Positions 8,268-15,890 of a stretch of 64,000 nt of DNA are shown piece after piece; positions within the stretch are counted from its first letter, which is position 1, and every line of letters begins with the position of its first letter. The position numbers were made by a program, and so were the translations under genes. The notes beneath the pieces are model-generated. The model saw only the letters and a list, made by a program, of their open reading frames with translations. It made no database searches and was not told the origin of the DNA. Source of the stretch: RGDT01 sp964630925 (GTDB lineage: Bacteria; Planctomycetota; Planctomycetia; Gemmatales; Gemmataceae); contig CAZVZK010000011.1 of the NCBI GenBank assembly GCA_964630925.1, positions 51,665 through 115,664 on the forward strand. Reading direction: 5' to 3'.

Positions 8268-8762
8268 TCAGCCCTCCTTCTCGGCGTACTCGCGGCGCGG
8301 CCCGCGGCGGCCGCGGCGGTCGTCGTCGCCCCCCATGCCGCCCACCGGCGGGCCGCCGAGGCCGGCGCCGAGGTTGGCGATGGCGGCCTCGTCGAGGGCC
8401 ACCTCGGTGACGGTGGGGAAGAACATGGGGCCGCCGTCCTGGCCGCACTCCAGCATCTTCTCGACGTGCTTGGGGATCAGCTTGCTGACCATGTAGCGGA
8501 GCACGGTCTCGCTGAGGCGGAAGTCGCCCTCGAGGGGCTCCATCACCTTGCCCTCGGCGCGGAAGTAGACGAGGATGTACAGGCCCTTCTTCTGGCCGTT
8601 GACGGGGTAGGCGAGCTTGCCCTCCTGCCAACGGCGTGTGGAGATGACCTCGGCCCCGTTCCGCTCGAACAACGCGTGCAGCGCCTTGACCGCGCCGGCC
8701 TCGTCCCCGGCCACCTTGCTGGTGTCGAGGATGAACATGCACTCGTAGACGTTCGCTGGCAT
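8268..8762 (-). CDS. rpsF: 30S ribosomal protein S6
   Basis: A 164-residue S6. The ferredoxin-like fold is clear (YECMFILDTSKVAGDEAG, LAYPVNGQKKGLYILVYF, SETVLRYMVSK). The protein is longer than the usual 95-135 residues because of a C-terminal tail (LGAGLGGPPVGGMGGDDD, then a basic stretch). S6 binds the 30S platform, normally as a heterodimer with S18. The start lies 13 nt from the pth stop, in a rplY-pth-rpsF-ssb-rplI-dnaB order. Confidence 0.95.
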   Translation of the reverse strand: MPANVYECMFILDTSKVAGDEAGAVKALHALFERNGAEVISTRRWQEGKLAYPVNGQKKGLYILVYFRAEGKVMEPLEGDFRLSETVLRYMVSKLIPKHVEKMLECGQDGGPMFFPTVTEVALDEAAIANLGAGLGGPPVGGMGGDDDRRGRRGPRREYAEKEG

Positions 8763-8775
8763 GCCTCGCCGCCCC

Positions 8776-9363
8776 TCACTTCTTGCCGTCCGGCTCCTTG
8801 GCGGAGTCGGCGTTGAATCGGTTCATGCAGGCCTCGATCCCCTGTCGCACCCACACGCTGACGGCCTGCAACGCCAGCATCCGCGCCTCATCGATCACCG
8901 GCCGCTCCGACGGCTTGAACTTCCCCAACACGTGGCCGGTCAGCTCCTCCTGCTCGCCGCCGCCCACCCCGATCCGCAGCCTCGCGAACTCCTGACTCCC
9001 GAGGTGGTTCTGGATGTCGCGTAGCCCGTTGTGCCCGCCGTGCCCCCCCTTGCCCCGCACCCGCAGCTTGCCCAGCGGGAGGTTGACGTCGTCGCACACC
9101 ACGAGCAGGTCCTTCGCCTCCACCTGATAGAAGTCCAGGATCTCCCTGACGCACCGGCCCGAGAGGTTCATGAACGTCTCGGGCTTGACCAGCAACACCT
9201 TCTCGCCGCCCTCCATGATGTCGAGCACCTGGGCGGAGAACCGGGACGAGAACCGCCCGGCGCCGGGCGCGGATGCCATCCCGTCGATCACGTCGAACCC
9301 GACGTTGTGCCGGGTGCCGGCGTACTGCCTGCCGGGGTTGCCCAGTCCGACGACGACGCGCAT
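8776..9363 (-). CDS. pth: Peptidyl-tRNA hydrolase
   Basis: A 195-residue Pth1 enzyme that hydrolyses the ester bond of peptidyl-tRNA released from stalled ribosomes. The active-site residues are visible: Asn9 (GLGNPG), His19 (YAGTRHNVGF) and the Asp of VVCDDVNLPLG (91/92), plus KGGHGGHNGLRDI, which binds the tRNA acceptor. The length is typical. I chose the ATG at 9363 because MRVVVGLGNPG begins the fold directly. Upstream reading in this frame only runs through rplY out of frame. It lies 8 nt after rplY and next to rpsF. Confidence 0.97.
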   Translation of the reverse strand: MRVVVGLGNPGRQYAGTRHNVGFDVIDGMASAPGAGRFSSRFSAQVLDIMEGGEKVLLVKPETFMNLSGRCVREILDFYQVEAKDLLVVCDDVNLPLGKLRVRGKGGHGGHNGLRDIQNHLGSQEFARLRIGVGGGEQEELTGHVLGKFKPSERPVIDEARMLALQAVSVWVRQGIEACMNRFNADSAKEPDGKK

Positions 9364-9371
9364 GGCCCCTG

Positions 9372-10007
9372 TTACTTCTCCTCTTCCTCGCCCTCGGGCT
9401 TGGCCTTCTTGATGACCTCGGGCTCGCTGCCCTCGGCCTTGGGCTCGCCGGGCTCGGGCTCGGCGGCGGGCGTGGTGACGTGGACGACGATGAGGTCGGG
9501 GTCGTCGGTGGCCGTCACCCCGGCGGGCAGGGTGAGGTCCTTGACGTGGATGGCCTGGCCGAGCTGCAGCTCGCCGATGTTGACGCGGATGCTGTCGGGG
9601 ATGCTGATGGCGGGGCACTCGACGTGCAGGTCGTGCAGCGGCTGGTCGAGGATGCCGCCCCCGGAGACGCCGGGGGCGATGCCCTTCAGCTCGACGCGGA
9701 TCTTGATCCTGATCCGCTCGTCCGCGGAGACGCGCTTGAGGTCGATGTGCAGCACGTCCTTGCCGAGGTGGTCGTACTGCAGCTCGACGATCTGCGCCTT
9801 CTCCTTGGCGACCCCCTCCACGTCCACGACGCGGGCGCCGGCCTTCAGGACGGCGGCGAGGGCGTCGCGGGTGACGGTGAAGGAGATCGTCGCCTCCTTG
9901 TGGCCGTACAGGACGCCGGGGATGAGGCCGGCGCGGCGGATCTTCTCGGCGCGGTGGCCGCCGCGGCCTTCGCGTTTCTCGGTCTTGAGGACCACGGTCT
10001 CGGCCAT
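9372..10007 (-). CDS. rplY: 50S ribosomal protein L25/general stress protein Ctc
   Basis: A 211-residue L25 of the long TL5/Ctc type. The N-terminal 5S rRNA-binding domain (REGRGGHRAEKIRRAGLIPG, VLYG, DHLGKDVLHIDLKRV) is followed by a C-terminal beta domain (GVSGGGILDQPLHDLHVECP, LPAGVTATDD) and a short acidic tail of Glu/Lys. I chose the ATG at 10007 (MAETVVLKTEKREGRG); an in-frame start at 10085 would add an unconserved leader. It is the first gene of the leftward rplY-pth-rpsF-ssb-rplI-dnaB run. Confidence 0.94.
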   Translation of the reverse strand: MAETVVLKTEKREGRGGHRAEKIRRAGLIPGVLYGHKEATISFTVTRDALAAVLKAGARVVDVEGVAKEKAQIVELQYDHLGKDVLHIDLKRVSADERIRIKIRVELKGIAPGVSGGGILDQPLHDLHVECPAISIPDSIRVNIGELQLGQAIHVKDLTLPAGVTATDDPDLIVVHVTTPAAEPEPGEPKAEGSEPEVIKKAKPEGEEEEK

Positions 10008-10450
10008 GATTCGGATCGCTTCCCGTGCCGTGGACAATAAAGGAAGGAACACCTCCAACGTGGTGGTGTTCCAGGGGTCTCCCATGAGGAAAGGGCATTA
10101 TGGCAGCGCCAGGCCGGGCTGACAAGGGCCCGGCTCAGAAAAATGGGCAGGGGTCAGGGGCCCGGCGATCACGGGAGACCCGCACGCCCCGTAGGGGGCT
10201 CGCCCGAGCCCCGGGCCGGGCGGGCGGATGACGTGGACGATCACGCCGGACGCCCGCCGTCGGCCAACACGGATGCTGGCAGGCGTGGGCAACCAACGAC
10301 GCGGACAGGGCACGGGCGTCCCTGAGCCACGTTGGCCGATAATCGTCCGGAGTGGCACACGGGATGTGGGCCGGAGACCCGCCTTGACTTCCCGCGCCGT
10401 CCCCGGCATAGCCCCCCTGTCTTCCAACGGAACATAGGAGGCAGTACGCG
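10008..10450. other. Divergent intergenic region between rplY and a small plus-strand gene
   Basis: 443 bp without a convincing gene. It should hold the promoter of the leftward rplY operon and that of the rightward gene at 10451. A GGAACACC/GGTGTTCC hairpin lies at 10046-10072, within the probable rplY leader. On the plus strand TTGACT (10384) is followed 17 nt later by CATAGC (10407), a weak sigma-70-like pair. The gene at 10451 has a good ATAGGAGG ribosome site. The rest is GC-rich with no repeat that I could identify. Confidence 0.4.
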
Positions 10451-10825
10451 ATGGCCCGATCCCTGCCGGCCGCGGAGGTCGTCCGCAAATTCATCGACGA
10501 GGCGTTCGACCCCATCGCCCCCGTCCTCGTCCTCCGCTGGCCCGCCCTCGAGGGTCAGGCCGAGCGCCTCTGGGAGCTGCCCGAGGGCCTGTGCGTCGCC
10601 GGGAGCGCCCCCACGCGCTTCGGGTGGCGGATCCGCCGCACCGGGCCCGACGCCTACACGGTACGCCTCGTCTGGGACCGCACGGTCCTCGCCTGGAGCA
10701 ACCTGCCGCGGCTGGAGATCCTCGGCTGCTGCCTGGGGGCGGTCCTGGCGGCGCTGGGGATCGAGCTGTGGTCGGTGTTGGAGCAGCCGGTGCCGGGGGC
10801 GGCGAGCAGGCCCCGCGCCGCGTGA
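10451..10825 (+). CDS. Hypothetical protein, 124 aa, one probable membrane segment
   Basis: I do not recognise this gene. The ATG is well supported by AGGAGG 9 nt upstream. The N-terminal part (residues 1-88) has a beta-rich look, with LELPEG-like and FGWRIRRTGPDAYTVRLVWD stretches. Residues 90-112 (LEILGCCLGAVLAALGIELW) are hydrophobic and could form one membrane segment, followed by a short Pro/Ala/Arg tail. There is no signal peptide. A strong terminator follows, so it is probably monocistronic, placed between two ribosomal operons. Confidence 0.65.
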   Translation: MARSLPAAEVVRKFIDEAFDPIAPVLVLRWPALEGQAERLWELPEGLCVAGSAPTRFGWRIRRTGPDAYTVRLVWDRTVLAWSNLPRLEILGCCLGAVLAALGIELWSVLEQPVPGAASRPRAA

Positions 10826-10846
10826 CCGACAAAATCGGTACGATCA

Positions 10847-10874
10847 CGGGCCGCCCCCTTGCCGGGGCGGCCCG
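10847..10874 (+). terminator. Rho-independent-like terminator upstream of the alpha operon
   Basis: A perfect 11-bp GC stem (CGGGCCGCCCC at 10847-10857 with GGGGCGGCCCG at 10864-10874) and a 6-nt loop, followed by a T-containing run (TTGCTGTTACCATACTTTCTTT). It separates the 124-residue gene from rpmJ. Confidence 0.7.
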
Positions 10875-10931
10875 TTGCTGTTACCATACTTTCTTTCCGC
10901 CATTGCGCTCACAGCGAGAGGCGACAGGGCC

Positions 10932-11045
10932 ATGAAGGTTCGTGCCAGCATCAAGCGTATCTGCGAGAATTGTAAGATGGTGCGGCGGCACGGCAAACTG
11001 CTCGTGATCTGCAGCAACCCGCGTCACAAGCAGCGCCAGGGCTAA
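10932..11045 (+). CDS. rpmJ: 50S ribosomal protein L36
   Basis: A 37-residue L36 (MKVRASIKRICENCKMVRR, ending RHKQRQG). The zinc ligands Cys11, Cys14, Cys27 and His32 are all present, so this is the zinc-binding C+ form. The length is exactly typical. It is the first gene of the alpha operon, 11 nt before rpsM. L36 is a late-assembling 23S rRNA-binding protein near the GTPase-associated centre. Confidence 0.97.
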   Translation: MKVRASIKRICENCKMVRRHGKLLVICSNPRHKQRQG

Positions 11046-11056
11046 GAGGTAGAGCA

Positions 11057-11440
11057 ATGCCGCGTATCATGGGTGTGGACATCCCGAACGACAAGAAGAC
11101 GCACATCGCCCTGCGCTACATCGTGGGTATCGGGCCGACCACGGCCCTGCAGGTGTGCGAGATGGCCCGCATCGACCCGCTGCGGAAGGCGCGCGAGTTG
11201 AACGACGAGGAGATCGCCCGCATCGCCGGCATCCTCGACCGCGACTTCACCGTCGAGGGCCCCCTCCGCCGCGAGGTGCAGGGCAACATCACCCGCCTGC
11301 GTGACATCGGCTGCTACCGGGGCTATCGGCACCGCCGCGGCCTGCCGGTGCGCGGGCAGCGTTCGAAGACGAACGCCCGCACCCGCAAGGGGCCGCGTAA
11401 GACCGTCGCGGGCAAGAAGGGCGTCAAGGAAATGCGCTGA
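11057..11440 (+). CDS. rpsM: 30S ribosomal protein S13
   Basis: A 127-residue S13. The signatures are PRIMGVDIPNDKK, the helix-two-turn-helix region YIVGIGPTTALQVCE, and the basic C-terminal tail GLPVRGQRSKTNARTRKG that contacts the P-site tRNA. The length is typical. It is the second gene in rpmJ-rpsM-rpsK-rpsD-rpoA-rplQ. A 111-bp spacer with a strong hairpin separates it from rpsK, unusually long for this operon. Confidence 0.98.
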   Translation: MPRIMGVDIPNDKKTHIALRYIVGIGPTTALQVCEMARIDPLRKARELNDEEIARIAGILDRDFTVEGPLRREVQGNITRLRDIGCYRGYRHRRGLPVRGQRSKTNARTRKGPRKTVAGKKGVKEMR

Positions 11441-11488
11441 TCCCGTCAGGGCGCGGGGGGCGTCTCGCCCCCGGCTCACGTGGGGTCT

Positions 11489-11515
11489 GGCGGGCCGCCT
11501 CTCCGGTGGCCCGCC
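11489..11515 (+). promoter_or_regulatory. Hairpin in the rpsM-rpsK spacer
   Basis: GGCGGGCC (11489-11496) pairs with GGCCCGCC (11508-11515) around an 11-nt loop. It lies inside the alpha operon between rpsM and rpsK and has no T-tract, so a processing or regulatory role is as likely as partial termination. In some bacteria S4 represses the alpha operon by binding its leader. Nothing here shows such a structure directly. Confidence 0.3.
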
Positions 11516-11551
11516 GTGTCGTTCCGGGGTCGTAAGTAAGGGGCACCGTCC

Positions 11552-11932
11552 GTGGCGAAGAGCAAGAAACGCAAGGCCAGGCGCAACGTCGCCAAGGGCG
11601 TCGCCCACGTCAAGGCGACGTTCAACAACACCATCGTCACCATCGCCGACACCAACGGCGATGTCCTCTGCGCCGCCTCGGGCGGGGCGGTCGGCTTCAA
11701 GGGCAGCCGCAAATCCACCCCCTTCGCGGCCCAGCGGGCCGCCGAGGAGGCGGCCGGCAAGGCGATGAAGTTCGGCATGAAGGAGATCGAGGTGAAGGTC
11801 AAGGGCCCCGGCTCCGGCCGCGAGTCCGCCATCACCGCCCTGCAGGCGAGCGGCCTGACCATCAAGGCCATCGAGGACGTCACGCCCCTGCCGCACAACG
11901 GCTGCCGCCCCCCCAAGAAGCGCCGCGTCTGA
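11552..11932 (+). CDS. rpsK: 30S ribosomal protein S11
   Basis: A 126-residue S11 with a GTG start (MAKSKKRKARRNVAKGVAHV). Family signatures are ATFNNTIVTIADTNG, GAVGFKGSRKSTPFAAQ, VKGPGSGRESAITALQ and the C-terminal VTPLPHNGCRPPKKRRV. The loop that binds 16S rRNA at the platform is complete. It sits between rpsM and rpsD in the alpha operon. Confidence 0.98.
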   Translation: MAKSKKRKARRNVAKGVAHVKATFNNTIVTIADTNGDVLCAASGGAVGFKGSRKSTPFAAQRAAEEAAGKAMKFGMKEIEVKVKGPGSGRESAITALQASGLTIKAIEDVTPLPHNGCRPPKKRRV

Positions 11933-11962
11933 CCCTCCCCACCACCGGACCACGAAGAGCCA

Positions 11963-12652
11963 ATGGCACGCAACACCGACCCCGTTTGCAAACTCTGCCG
12001 GCGTGAGGGCATCAAGCTCTACCTCAAGGGCTCGCGCTGCGACTCGCCCAAGTGCGCCATCGACCGCCGCAACGTCGCGCCCGGCATGCACGGCTACCGC
12101 CGAGGCAAGCTGTCCGAGTACGGCCTGCGTCTGCGCATGAAGCAGAAGCTGAAGAGGTTCTACGGCCTGCTGGAGCGGCAGTTCCGCCGCTACTTCGAGA
12201 TCGCGGCTCGCTCCCCGGAGAACACCGGCGAGCAGCTCATGGCCCTGATGGAGCGGCGGCTCGACAACGTCGTCCACCGCCTGGGTTTCGCGGCCAGCCG
12301 GGCGGCGGCGCGGCAGCTCGTGCTGCACGGGCACATCTCGCTGAACGGCAGGCACTGCAACATCCCCAGCGTGCTGCTCAAGGAGGGCGACAAGGTCGGG
12401 ATCATCGTCCGCGCCCGGTCGCGCCGCAAGGGCGGCGAGGGCGGCGAGGGCCCGAAGCGCAAGCGCAACGCCCCGGCCCAGGTGCGGCAGCACATGCAGG
12501 ACCACAAGACGCCGGTGCCCGACTGGCTGGAGCTGCAGCCCACCGACCCGCCGGAGGGGTCGATCAGGCGCCTGCCGTCGCGCTCCGACGTCGATCCGCG
12601 TATCGCCGACGAGATCAACGAGCAGCTCATCATCGAAGTTTGCTCACGCTGA
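11963..12652 (+). CDS. rpsD: 30S ribosomal protein S4
   Basis: A 229-residue S4. The N-terminal zinc motif has four cysteines (Cys9, Cys12, Cys26, Cys31), as in zinc-binding S4 proteins. The central S4 RNA-binding domain is clear (MERRLDNVVHRLGFAASRAA, ARQLVLHGHISLNG). The protein is about 25 residues longer than usual because of a charged Gly/Lys insertion after residue 155 (RRKGGEGGEGPKRKRN). S4 starts 30S assembly. It lies 30 nt after rpsK, and a snap-back repeat separates it from rpoA. Confidence 0.97.
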   Translation: MARNTDPVCKLCRREGIKLYLKGSRCDSPKCAIDRRNVAPGMHGYRRGKLSEYGLRLRMKQKLKRFYGLLERQFRRYFEIAARSPENTGEQLMALMERRLDNVVHRLGFAASRAAARQLVLHGHISLNGRHCNIPSVLLKEGDKVGIIVRARSRRKGGEGGEGPKRKRNAPAQVRQHMQDHKTPVPDWLELQPTDPPEGSIRRLPSRSDVDPRIADEINEQLIIEVCSR

Positions 12653-12660
12653 CCGTAGAT

Positions 12661-12762
12661 TTCAGTTTTCAGTTTTCAGTTTTCAGCGAACAGCCGGGCC
12701 CCGATGGAGCGGTGTGGCCCCTGGAGCCGCTGCTGAAAACTGGAAACTGAAAACTGAAAACT
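12661..12762. repeat. Snap-back repeat built of CAGTTTT heptamers, rpsD-rpoA spacer
   Basis: The left arm (12661-12693) contains tandem CAGTTTT units and the right arm (12729-12762) their complement, AAAACTG units, so the RNA can fold into a stem of about 30 bp with a 35-nt GC-rich loop. The right arm ends directly before the rpoA ribosome site GGAGGG (12763-12768). The same design with CGGTTTT units recurs at 55834-55947. Confidence 0.85.
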
Positions 12763-12775
12763 GGAGGGACGACAG

Positions 12776-13777
12776 ATGCGAATCCGCTGGCGGGGCCTTG
12801 AGCTGCCGAGCCGGGTCGGCTCCGACCGGGCGACGCTGACCGACACCTACGGCAAGTTCAGCGCCGAGCCGTTCGAGCGTGGCTTCGGCGTGACGGTCGG
12901 CAACAGCCTGCGCCGCATCCTGCTCTCCAGCCTGGAGGGCAGCGCGGTCACCCGCGTGAAGATCGAGAAGGTGGATCACGAGATCCAGACCATCGCCGGG
13001 GTGGTCGAGGACGTGACCGAGATCATCCTCAACATCAAGTCGCTGGTCGTGAAGAACGCCAGCGACCAGCCGCAGACCATCACCATCCGCCGCGACACCA
13101 AGGGCGTGGTCAAGGCCAAGGACATCATCACCGGCTCCAACGTCGAGATCATCAACCCCGACCACGTCATCGCCACCCTCACCGACGACGTGCAGTTCAA
13201 CGTCGAGATGACGGTCGAGAACGGCCGCGGCTACCGGACGGCGGAGGAGAACGCCGGCAAGGAGCGCGAGATCGGTGTGATCCCGGTGGACTCCAGCTTC
13301 TCGCCGGTGGCCCGCGTGAAGCACGAGATCGAGGAGACGCGCGTCGGCCAGCGGACCAACTACGACAGGCTGGTGCTGGAGATCTGGACCAACGGCACCG
13401 TGTCGCCGCAGATGGCGCTCGTGGAGGCGGCCAAGATCCTCCGCAAGCACCTCAACCCGTTCATCCAGTACGCCGAGCCCGGCCCGGAGATCGGCGTCGG
13501 CGAGGAGGCCGCCGTCCCCGGCACCGAGGACGCCGCGGCGAACTCCGAGCTGGAGCGGAAGCTGAACATGAGCCTGGCCGAGCTGGACCTGTCGGTGCGG
13601 GCGACGAACTGCCTGGAGTCCGAGGGGATCACGACGGTGCGCGACCTGGTGATCCGGTCGGACGAGGAGCTTCTGGAGGTCCGCAACTTCGGCGAGACCA
13701 CCCTGCGCGAGGTCAAGCAGAAGCTGACCGAGCGCGGCCTGACGTTGGGGATGAAGACCGCGACCGCGAAACGCTGA
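12776..13777 (+). CDS. rpoA: RNA polymerase alpha subunit
   Basis: A 333-residue alpha subunit. The N-terminal dimerisation domain has GKFSAEPFERGFGVTVGNSL and RRILLSS, and the C-terminal DNA/activator-binding domain (from about residue 268) has LDLSVRATNCLESEGITTV and FGETTLREVKQKL. The two are joined by an acidic linker (PEIGVGEEAAVPGTEDAAAN). The length is normal. The ribosome site GGAGGG lies 7 nt before the ATG. It is the fifth gene of the alpha operon, 30 nt before rplQ. Confidence 0.98.
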   Translation: MRIRWRGLELPSRVGSDRATLTDTYGKFSAEPFERGFGVTVGNSLRRILLSSLEGSAVTRVKIEKVDHEIQTIAGVVEDVTEIILNIKSLVVKNASDQPQTITIRRDTKGVVKAKDIITGSNVEIINPDHVIATLTDDVQFNVEMTVENGRGYRTAEENAGKEREIGVIPVDSSFSPVARVKHEIEETRVGQRTNYDRLVLEIWTNGTVSPQMALVEAAKILRKHLNPFIQYAEPGPEIGVGEEAAVPGTEDAAANSELERKLNMSLAELDLSVRATNCLESEGITTVRDLVIRSDEELLEVRNFGETTLREVKQKLTERGLTLGMKTATAKR

Positions 13778-13807
13778 CCCGCCGCAAGAAGAAGAAGGAC
13801 GACCGTC

Positions 13808-14386
13808 ATGCGTCACCTGCACAAGGGCCGCCGCCTCAACCGCAGCCCGAGCCACCGCAAGGCCCTGTTCCGCAGCCTGGCGCTGGCGCTGTTCCGCCAC
13901 GAGCGGATCATCACCACCGTGCCGAAGGCCAAGGAGGCGCGTGGGTACATCGAGCGGCTCATCACGCTGGCCCGCAAGGGCGACGTGAACAGCCGCCGCC
14001 GCGTCCTGGCCGAGCTGGGCGACGGTGCGGCCAAGGCCGAGATCCGGCCCGAGGCCGACGTGCCGAAGAACCCCGAGAAGGCCGACACGCGGCAGGTGAT
14101 CCAGAAGCTGTTCACCGAGATCGCGCCGCGTTACATCGGACGGCCCGGCGGGTACACGCGCGTCCTGAAGAGGCCGCAGCGCCGCCTCGGCGACGCCGGC
14201 GCGACGGCGTTCCTCGAGCTGGTCAAGCCGGGCGACAAGCCGGCGAAGAAGAAGGCGACGCCGGCCCCCGTCGCGCCGGCCCCGGCGCCCAAGGTGGAGG
14301 CCCCCCCGCCCCCCGCCCCGGCGGCCCCGGCCCCGACGGCCGAGACCCCGCCGCCGGCCAGCCCCGAGGCCCCCCCGGCGAGCTGA
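13808..14386 (+). CDS. rplQ: 50S ribosomal protein L17 with Pro/Ala-rich tail
   Basis: A 192-residue L17. The fold (MRHLHKGRRLNRSPSHRKAL, LFRHERIITTVPKAKEARG, PRYIGRPGGYTRVLKRPQRR) ends near residue 135. It is followed by about 50 residues of Lys/Pro/Ala-rich low-complexity sequence (PAPVAPAPAPKVEAPPPPAP) not found in ordinary L17 proteins of about 120-140 residues. L17 binds near the polypeptide exit. It is the last gene of the alpha operon, followed by a terminator. Confidence 0.97.
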   Translation: MRHLHKGRRLNRSPSHRKALFRSLALALFRHERIITTVPKAKEARGYIERLITLARKGDVNSRRRVLAELGDGAAKAEIRPEADVPKNPEKADTRQVIQKLFTEIAPRYIGRPGGYTRVLKRPQRRLGDAGATAFLELVKPGDKPAKKKATPAPVAPAPAPKVEAPPPPAPAAPAPTAETPPPASPEAPPAS

Positions 14387-14408
14387 GGCCCCCTGCACGC
14401 AGGCTACG

Positions 14409-14440
14409 CGGCGTCCGCCCGGTGTTCCGGACGGACGCCG
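14409..14440 (+). terminator. Terminator after rplQ
   Basis: A 9-bp stem CGGCGTCCG / CGGACGCCG with a 14-nt loop, followed by TCTCATTT, 23 nt after the rplQ stop. It is placed where the alpha operon should end. Confidence 0.65.
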
Positions 14441-14509
14441 TCTCATTTGGGCGTGACCGGCGTGGCGCTGGGAGAGCGGGCTGCCTTCCCGTGGCTCGGG
14501 CGTGTCGCC

Positions 14510-14641
14510 AAGGGTGCCAAGGGTGCCAAGAAAGCCAAGGGTGCCAACGAGGCCCCGGCATCGCCGCCAGCACCGCCGTTCCGATGACGATGACGCCCTT
14601 TCATCTCAAGGGTGCCATTCAAGGGTGCCAAGAGTGCCAAC
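14510..14641. repeat. Direct repeats AGGGTGCCA in an intergenic gap
   Basis: The 441-bp gap 14387-14827 holds no gene that I can support. Within it the word AGGGTGCCA occurs five times in one orientation (from about 14511, 14520, 14539, 14609 and 14623), plus a degenerate copy, AGAGTGCCA, near 14631. Unlike other gaps in this window there is no long inverted copy, so it is a tandem/dispersed direct repeat. Confidence 0.6.
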
Positions 14642-14827
14642 GCCCCGCCGGGGCCACTGCCTACCGGCAGCGCGTGGGGGTCAGGGCGGGGTGTGGATGG
14701 CCCCCGGGGTAGGCTCCCTGACCGCTCATCGGGCGTGATCCGTGTGGGCCGTCCCCATGAGGCGTCACCCGCGCAAGCGCCCCCGGCCATGAATGGCTCC
14801 CTGGGGCCCCACCCAGTTACGCCAGCC

Positions 14828-15295
14828 TCATTTGAAGACCAGCGGCAGCCACAGCGGCGCCATCCAGATCGCCATGCCGAGGGCGGCCACGAGGAGGCCG
14901 GCCCCCAGATGCAGCATGTAGCGCATCCCCAGCCCCCTCCGCGGGGCGAACGGGTCGGCGATGTCTCCCACCCGATACAGGTCCGACTTGCACGTGCGGT
15001 AGAGCGCCCAGCCCGTGGCGTGCTTGTCCTTGTGGTGCAGGCCCCGCAGCACCCCGAAGACCGGGAAGAACAGGGCCAGGGGCCAGACGAAACTGAGGAT
15101 CGTCAGCAGCAGCACGCCCTGCCCAACGATGAGCAGGATGACGGACATCGGCGCCATCACGATGCAGAAGTCCGTGATGCCCGCCAGGAAGCCGATGAAC
15201 ACCGCATCGCCGTGGTCCAGCGGGCGGGGCGGCGGGATGTCGCGGCGCGGGGGCGGGTCGGCATCCCGCGGCGGGGTCGGAGCGGGGTCGTCCAT
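14828..15295 (-). CDS. Small membrane protein (tandem pair member A)
   Basis: I recognise no named family. From the ATG at 15295 (MDDPAPTPPRDADPPPRR) the protein has a Pro/Arg-rich cytoplasmic head, two long hydrophobic segments around residues 30-80 (including VILLIVGQGVLLLTILSFVW), a loop with FFPVFGVLRGLHHKDKHA and ALYRTCKSDLY, and a last segment ending APLWLPLVFK. The following upstream gene is a paralog with the same landmarks. An in-frame ATG at 15352 exists, but the 15295 start matches the start of the paralog (MDEPAPP). Confidence 0.65.
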   Translation of the reverse strand: MDDPAPTPPRDADPPPRRDIPPPRPLDHGDAVFIGFLAGITDFCIVMAPMSVILLIVGQGVLLLTILSFVWPLALFFPVFGVLRGLHHKDKHATGWALYRTCKSDLYRVGDIADPFAPRRGLGMRYMLHLGAGLLVAALGMAIWMAPLWLPLVFK

Positions 15296-15392
15296 CGGCT
15301 CACCTGGCGCGTCGTGGTCTCGGGATGCCGCTGATTCTATCCGCGGCCCCACTCACCCGTCCAACCCCCGCTGAGGCGAGGCGCCGGCCGCC

Positions 15393-15830
15393 TCATCGGA
15401 TGAGCAGGGGGAGCCAGAGCGGCACGGTCCAGGCCCCGAACCCGACGATGGCCGCCGCCCCCGCCGTCCGGAAGTCCTTGAGCCAGCGACGATCCACGTC
15501 GTCGTTCGATGCCCCGTACCGCCAATCCGCGAGCGGCCCCCAGTCGGTGATGCACATCCGGTAGAGGCGGAAGCCCTCCGCCTTGTCGTCGAGGTGGCGG
15601 AACGCCCGCAACACGCCGAAGATCGGGAAGAACATCGTGAGCGGCCAGCCGTTCACGATGCCCAGCCAGGGGCCGGACCAGCCCATCTGGAGGTAGAGGT
15701 AGAGGAGGGCCGGCGGTGAGAACAGGGCGACCCCGGTCAGGCCCGCGAGGAGGCCGAAGAGCGCCGCTTCCCACCAATCGGCCGGGCGGGCCGGGGGCAG
15801 GTCACGTCGTGGCGGGGCGGGCTCATCCAT
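15393..15830 (-). CDS. Small membrane protein (tandem pair member B)
   Basis: A 145-residue paralog of the downstream gene. Shared landmarks are the MD(D/E)PAP start, LTMFFPIFGVLRAFRHLDDK, RLYRMCITD and the C-terminal VPLWLPLLIR. Hydrophobic segments at about 23-50, 55-75 and 120-142 suggest three membrane passes. Function unknown. Both copies share the same orientation with a spacer of about 97 bp, pointing to a local duplication. Confidence 0.65.
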   Translation of the reverse strand: MDEPAPPRRDLPPARPADWWEAALFGLLAGLTGVALFSPPALLYLYLQMGWSGPWLGIVNGWPLTMFFPIFGVLRAFRHLDDKAEGFRLYRMCITDWGPLADWRYGASNDDVDRRWLKDFRTAGAAAIVGFGAWTVPLWLPLLIR

Positions 15831-15890
15831 CGTTCCCTCGTTCGTCGAGCCGGCATCTGCGGATGCCGTCGATTCTACCCGCCGCCCCGC

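Noticed and set aside
8776..10125. An extended 449-residue reading of pth
   Set aside because: The extra N-terminal 254 residues are rplY read in the wrong frame; Pth homology starts exactly at the ATG at 9363.
12661..12762. CAGTTTT units as a CRISPR array
   Set aside because: Units are 7 nt, contiguous, without spacers, and inverted in the second arm; no cas genes are present.
14510..14641. AGGGTGCCA repeats as a CRISPR array
   Set aside because: The repeat is too short and spacing irregular; no cas genes are nearby.
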